Positions 32,860 to 34,536 of a DNA stretch of 34,536 nucleotides are shown piece by piece. Below the pieces are notes generated by a model that was not told the DNA's origin, made no database searches, and saw only the letters and a program-made list of their open reading frames with translations. The number at the start of each line of letters is the position of its first letter. Position 1 is the first letter of the stretch. The DNA comes from JBJXHC01 sp964538485 (GTDB lineage: Bacteria; Bacteroidota; Ignavibacteria; UBA10030; UBA6906): positions 1 to 34,536 of the forward strand of contig CAZIHJ010000024.1 of NCBI GenBank assembly GCA_964538485.1, given 5' to 3'. A program made the translations under genes and the position numbers.

Positions 32860-34536
32860 TCATCGCATATTCCATTCCGGGAATCGGCCCGGCGTCCAGG
32901 GCGCTGCAGCATTGTTCATGGCGCCCTCGACAGTTTTCAGATCCACTTCAATGAGTGCTTTGAGTCGTGAAAGAAGAGGAGCAAACTCTTCACCGGCGAT
33001 CTCGTACGCACGCTGTTGCGTTTCTGTCGGAGCGGATGTGGAAAGCCATTGGTCATAGACAATAGTATTGACACGATCAACTATTGGCGGAGGGACACCT
33101 TCGTTACGCGATGTCAGCGTACGGTCACCTCGCAGCTGGCGGATAATATCCGTAAGTGTTTTTTCTATTCTCTGCACATCCTGACGTAATGTTGCCGGAG
33201 CAGCTGGAGCGTCAAAGAGGGATTTCTTAATGAGGGTGAGTCGTCCTTTTATCTCGTCAACGACACGACCGGCACCTTCAACAGCACGCTGGAGGTCGGC
33301 AACCTTTGACTGGAACGAAAGCAGTTTGCCACGGTCAACAACAGGAAGCGTGGTATTCTCAAGAATGGTCGTCGAGAAAGAAACCGGTCCTGCAATCTCT
33401 GTCGTATTCCCGTCAACCCGTTTTGCCACGCGCACTTTGTATGTCCCGGGCATCGCAAGCGGTCCTCGATCGGCTTCGCTAAATACATCATTGGGATCCG
33501 GTCCAGTGAGAGACGCCGGTGTGGAGGCCGCGTATCGCAGATCCCAGTGGACACGGGTGATACCTGCAGTGGTTGCGCCGTTGATTCGTCGAACAACATT
33601 CCCGCTCTCATCAGTGATCGTGAGAAAAACCGTTGGTGCTTCCTCGGTATCCTCCGCCCGCAGTTCATCCCAGGTCGGATAGCGTACCTCTTCACCCTTC
33701 TTCACGGCCTCTTTCTCGGTGTCCTGACGCAGTTGCTTGCGTGTTTTGAGTGCATCTTTTAAGTGATACGTAAACGTCGCAACCGGCGGCACGTTCTCGC
33801 CGATGTAGAATGACTCACCGAGGAATCCCTTGCCGAGGAGCGCGTATGGTCGCGATTGAATGAACATAAGCGCTTCCTCAACCGGAAATATATGAGCTTC
33901 TTGTGAGAGAGCCTCACGAGAGAGACTGCGCAACACAGCATAGTTGTCAAGCACGTAGAACCCGCGCCCGAATGTACCTAACACAAGATCATTCTCGCGT
34001 TTCTGAATGGCGATGTCACGCACGGCAATCGTCGGGAGGCCTCCCTTCAACTGCACCCATTTCTTCCCGCCGTCAACGGTGAAATGGACGCCGAACTCCG
34101 TCCCGACAAAGAGCAGGTTGCGATCAACATGGTCTTCCGCTATGGCATACACAGGGCCATTCTCGGGAAGATTCGCCTGGAGCGATATCCAGGTTTTTCC
34201 GGCATCCATGCTCTTCAGAACGTAAGGAAGGAAGTCTCCGTTCTTGTGGTTGTCAAAGGCAGCGTACACTGTATTCGCGTCGTGGTGCGATGCCTCAATC
34301 CGGCTCACGTACGACATCTCGGGGACGCCGGAGAACCGTTCCACTTTTCTCCAGTTCGCCCCGCCATCCTCTGTCACCTGAATAAGTCCGTCATCAGTCC
34401 CGACATAGATCAGTCCTTCCTTTACCGGAGATTCACTTAGTGAAACGATGTTGCCGTAAAGAGATGTGGACGCATTCTTCGCAACGGCATCCACTCCCCA
34501 GACTTTGTCCATGACCGGAAGTTTGTTCCGGTCGAT
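32860..34536 (-). CDS. Large Asp-box (BNR/sortilin-like) repeat protein, C-terminal part (5' end outside window)
   Basis: The frame is open to the window edge; at least 558 residues are encoded, the first Met in view being at 34512. Three Asp-box motifs are visible: TEDGGANWRKV, SMDAGKTWISL and TVDGGKKWVQL, separated by VYVGTDD-like strands. These are bladed beta-propeller turns typical of the VPS10/sortilin-like 'glycosyl hydrolase' proteins common in Bacteroidota-like and Acidobacterial genomes. GTFGRGFYVLDN ends the propeller. The rest (from about residue 200) has a beta-sandwich-like PGTYKVRVAK segment and a helical coiled region (SKVADLQRAVEGAG). Members are usually near 1000 residues and secreted; no hydrolase activity is proven. 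It is followed by the peptidase gene after 88 bp on the same strand. Confidence 0.85.
   Translation of the reverse strand: MDRNKLPVMDKVWGVDAVAKNASTSLYGNIVSLSESPVKEGLIYVGTDDGLIQVTEDGGANWRKVERFSGVPEMSYVSRIEASHHDANTVYAAFDNHKNGDFLPYVLKSMDAGKTWISLQANLPENGPVYAIAEDHVDRNLLFVGTEFGVHFTVDGGKKWVQLKGGLPTIAVRDIAIQKRENDLVLGTFGRGFYVLDNYAVLRSLSREALSQEAHIFPVEEALMFIQSRPYALLGKGFLGESFYIGENVPPVATFTYHLKDALKTRKQLRQDTEKEAVKKGEEVRYPTWDELRAEDTEEAPTVFLTITDESGNVVRRINGATTAGITRVHWDLRYAASTPASLTGPDPNDVFSEADRGPLAMPGTYKVRVAKRVDGNTTEIAGPVSFSTTILENTTLPVVDRGKLLSFQSKVADLQRAVEGAGRVVDEIKGRLTLIKKSLFDAPAAPATLRQDVQRIEKTLTDIIRQLRGDRTLTSRNEGVPPPIVDRVNTIVYDQWLSTSAPTETQQRAYEIAGEEFAPLLSRLKALIEVDLKTVEGAMNNAAAPWTPGRFPEWNMR

Noticed and set aside
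1..34536. CRISPR array, insertion sequence, prophage, rRNA or integrase
   Set aside because: I looked for regularly spaced repeats, terminal inverted repeats and transposase or integrase motifs on both strands and saw none; the only long direct repeat is the assembly overlap at 26413-26622.

Overview
The window reads like a scaffold from an uncultured member of the Bacteroidota/Chlorobi/Ignavibacteria side of the FCB group. This is inference from gene content. Supporting signs are the tilS-hpt-ftsH-polyprenol kinase run, the bacterial HpnCDE squalene route, secreted M16 peptidase pairs, a secreted gluzincin next to YCII domains, and a large Asp-box (BNR/sortilin-like) secreted protein. Coding density is high, GC is near one half by eye, and two 100-N blocks show that contigs were scaffolded.

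Left part (1-6307, + strand): the end of kdpA, then kdpB, kdpD and kdpE, a potassium-transport ATPase with its two-component regulator. kdpC is absent where it is expected. A 453-bp spacer with a start-less open frame and two strong hairpins takes its place. The block ends 5 bp from a UvrD-type helicase gene that is cut in half. These two defects at the edges of the kdp block deserve a check for rearrangement or misassembly.

Middle left (6313-12801): on the minus strand, a Yip1-like membrane protein, a DUF72 protein and the truncated helicase. On the plus strand, a lipoprotein combining a CusF-like copper domain with a SCO1/SenC domain. Then a secreted GH13 glycosidase with an N-terminal GH2-like sugar-binding domain, and a lipoprotein that runs into the first N gap.

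Middle (12946-19678, minus strand): hpnC, hpnD and hpnE (farnesyl diphosphate to squalene), followed by a stand-alone receiver domain, two tandem membrane acyltransferases of the HGSNAT/DUF1624 type, and gpmA. Tight spacing suggests that most of these are co-transcribed.

Middle right (19971-25368, + strand): a CAT-anticodon tRNA, then tilS, hpt, ftsH, a polyprenol/dolichol kinase-like gene and a small nucleotide-sugar-hydrolase-like protein, mostly overlapping or a few bases apart.

Right part (25449-34536, minus strand): an envelope and secretion proteolysis neighbourhood. It holds the Asp-box protein (cut by the window edge), a secreted HEXXH peptidase coupled to a secreted double-YCII protein, a rhomboid protease, a YbjQ-family protein, and a coupled pair of M16 peptidases, one with the zinc motif and one without. 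The second M16 gene appears broken by an N gap, but the gap is flanked by an identical 55-bp repeat. Removing the N block and one repeat copy restores a continuous 501-residue protein, so the break is an assembly artefact. I saw no CRISPR array, insertion sequence, phage gene or rRNA.
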